Below, one piece after another: positions 7,347 through 7,931 of a DNA stretch of 7,931 bases (position 1 is the stretch's first letter; every line of letters starts with the position of its first letter). Below the pieces are notes generated by a model. It was not told the origin of the DNA and made no database searches. It saw only the letters and a list, made by a program, of their open reading frames with translations. The translations under genes and the position numbers were made by a program. This stretch comes from an uncultured Ruminococcus sp. (lineage in GTDB: Bacteria; Bacillota; Clostridia; Oscillospirales; Acutalibacteraceae): the NCBI GenBank assembly GCA_905234305.1, contig CAJOHT010000037.1:8193-16123 (forward strand), written 5' to 3'.

Positions 7347-7362
7347 CATTTTACTTAAAATG
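7347..7362. repeat. 16-base perfect palindrome over the thioesterase stop codon
   Basis: The sequence CATTTTAAGTAAAATG on the minus strand is two 7-base arms around AG, and it contains the TAA stop of the thioesterase gene. It is A-T rich and is followed on the minus strand by an A-run, not a T-run, so it is not a normal terminator for this gene. It may be an RNA end-stabilising hairpin or chance. Confidence 0.4.
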
Positions 7363-7777
7363 TCGCTTTTATCTTTTCGTACAGCTCGGGCATACGCTTT
7401 TTAAGGCTTACGGGACGGAAGGTTTTACTATCTAAAATACCGTGTTCCGTCGTTCCGTAGCCGAGTTCCGTCTGAGAACCGTCCTCATTAATCTTTTTTA
7501 CCGTATAGGTAAATTGAATATGCGCGGCTTTAAGCTCGATAGCCCAGGTTCTTACAACAATATTGTCCTCATACTGAGCGGGGCGCTCAAAATGACAGCT
7601 TAAATTAGTAACAGGAAATAATATTCCCGCGTTTTCAATATCGCTGTAGGATATTCCGAAGCTCTTAATATAATCTGTTCTTCCCGCCTCATACCAAATC
7701 GGGTAATTGGAATGATGAGCTATTCCCATTCTGTCGGTTTCGGCGTAACGAACTGTTAAATATGTCCTTGTATGCAT
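7355..7777 (-). CDS. Acyl-CoA thioesterase, 4HBT / YbgC-like hotdog fold
   Basis: This 140-residue protein has the single hotdog domain of the 4-hydroxybenzoyl-CoA thioesterase / YbgC family, cytosolic enzymes that hydrolyse acyl-CoA thioesters. The N-terminal signature is clear: VRYAETDRMGIAHHSNYPIW, with Asp15 as the catalytic acid/base equivalent, His22 conserved, and the following YEAGRTDYI helix that packs under the sheet. Length and motif position are normal. The substrate cannot be deduced. It starts 14 nt after the gyrB stop with GAGG 7 nt upstream of ATG, so it is very likely co-transcribed with gyrB. Its position between gyrB and gyrA suggests an operon insertion rather than a role in supercoiling. 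Confidence 0.92.
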   Translation of the reverse strand: MHTRTYLTVRYAETDRMGIAHHSNYPIWYEAGRTDYIKSFGISYSDIENAGILFPVTNLSCHFERPAQYEDNIVVRTWAIELKAAHIQFTYTVKKINEDGSQTELGYGTTEHGILDSKTFRPVSLKKRMPELYEKIKATF

Positions 7778-7791
7778 AATTTTTCCTCGTT

Positions 7792-7931
7792 TTAAATATC
7801 AAGATTCTGTACAAATTTCGCGTTTGTTTCAATAAATTCTCTTCTCGGCTCAACCTTATCGCCCATAAGGATACTAAAGGTTTCGTCAGCTGTCTCGGCG
7901 TCGCTGAGCTGAACTTTAAGCATAAGACGGC
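7792..7931 (-). CDS. gyrB: DNA gyrase subunit B, C-terminal end (partial)
   Basis: The last 45 codons are present, with the rest beyond the right edge. The translated end includes [11 protein letters not shown], the turn [14 protein letters not shown] and the terminal VQNLDI, which match the highly conserved end of the GyrB TOPRIM/C-terminal region that contacts GyrA. No complete ORF is visible because the start is outside the window. With gyrA downstream it supplies the ATPase half of gyrase. The same ending also occurs in ParE-type proteins, but the gyrA neighbour with a true GyrA box supports gyrB. Confidence 0.95.
   Translation of the reverse strand, partial: RLMLKVQLSDAETADETFSILMGDKVEPRREFIETNAKFVQNLDI

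Noticed and set aside
7347..7362. Palindrome after the thioesterase gene as an intrinsic terminator
   Set aside because: The stem is almost entirely A-T and is followed by an A-run rather than a T-run on the minus strand. It is kept only as a palindrome.

Overview
The window reads as chromosomal DNA from a Gram-positive anaerobe of the Bacillota, most likely class Clostridia (a gut-type Oscillospirales/Ruminococcus-like lineage). This is inferred from the GyrA sequence style, the strong AGGAGG-type ribosome binding sites, a lipobox lipoprotein, and a secreted protein combining BspA-like leucine-rich repeats with Listeria/Bacteroides (Flg_new) repeats. Genus cannot be fixed from the sequence alone. 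Every supported gene lies on the minus strand, so the biological order runs from right to left.

Right side, 7931 to 4691: the last 45 codons of gyrB, a 140-residue hotdog-fold acyl-CoA thioesterase 14 bases after gyrB, a 144-base leader holding a GC-rich imperfect hairpin, then complete gyrA (839 codons). The gyrase locus is therefore gyrB - thioesterase - gyrA. GyrA carries a natural alanine where quinolone-sensitive enzymes usually have serine, and it ends in a long acidic tail.

Middle, 4690 to 3278: an 11-bp stem-loop followed by a short U-run separates gyrA from maf (nucleotide pyrophosphatase of the Maf/YhdE family). maf is translationally coupled by an ATGA overlap to an unrecognised lipoprotein gene. 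An AT-rich gap of about 100 bases follows, with a plausible extended -10 promoter and a strong ribosome binding site for the next gene.

Left side, 3277 to 1: one uninterrupted reading frame of at least 1092 codons that runs off the left edge. I translated it by hand line by line and found no stop. It encodes a secreted multidomain surface protein: signal peptide, BspA-like LRR block, Flg_new repeat, jelly-roll (choice-of-anchor J / cleaved-adhesin-like) domain, second Flg_new repeat, second jelly-roll, a beta-helix-like segment, a Thr/Glu/Pro linker, and a third Flg_new repeat cut by the edge. Copies 2 and 3 of the Flg_new repeat are nearly identical in DNA although about 1.5 kb apart, which points to recent duplication or gene conversion.

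No RNA genes, CRISPR arrays, insertion sequences or transposon ends were seen. The most distinctive content is the repeat-built surface protein. The gyrase/maf part is housekeeping with a few regulatory and resistance-related details.
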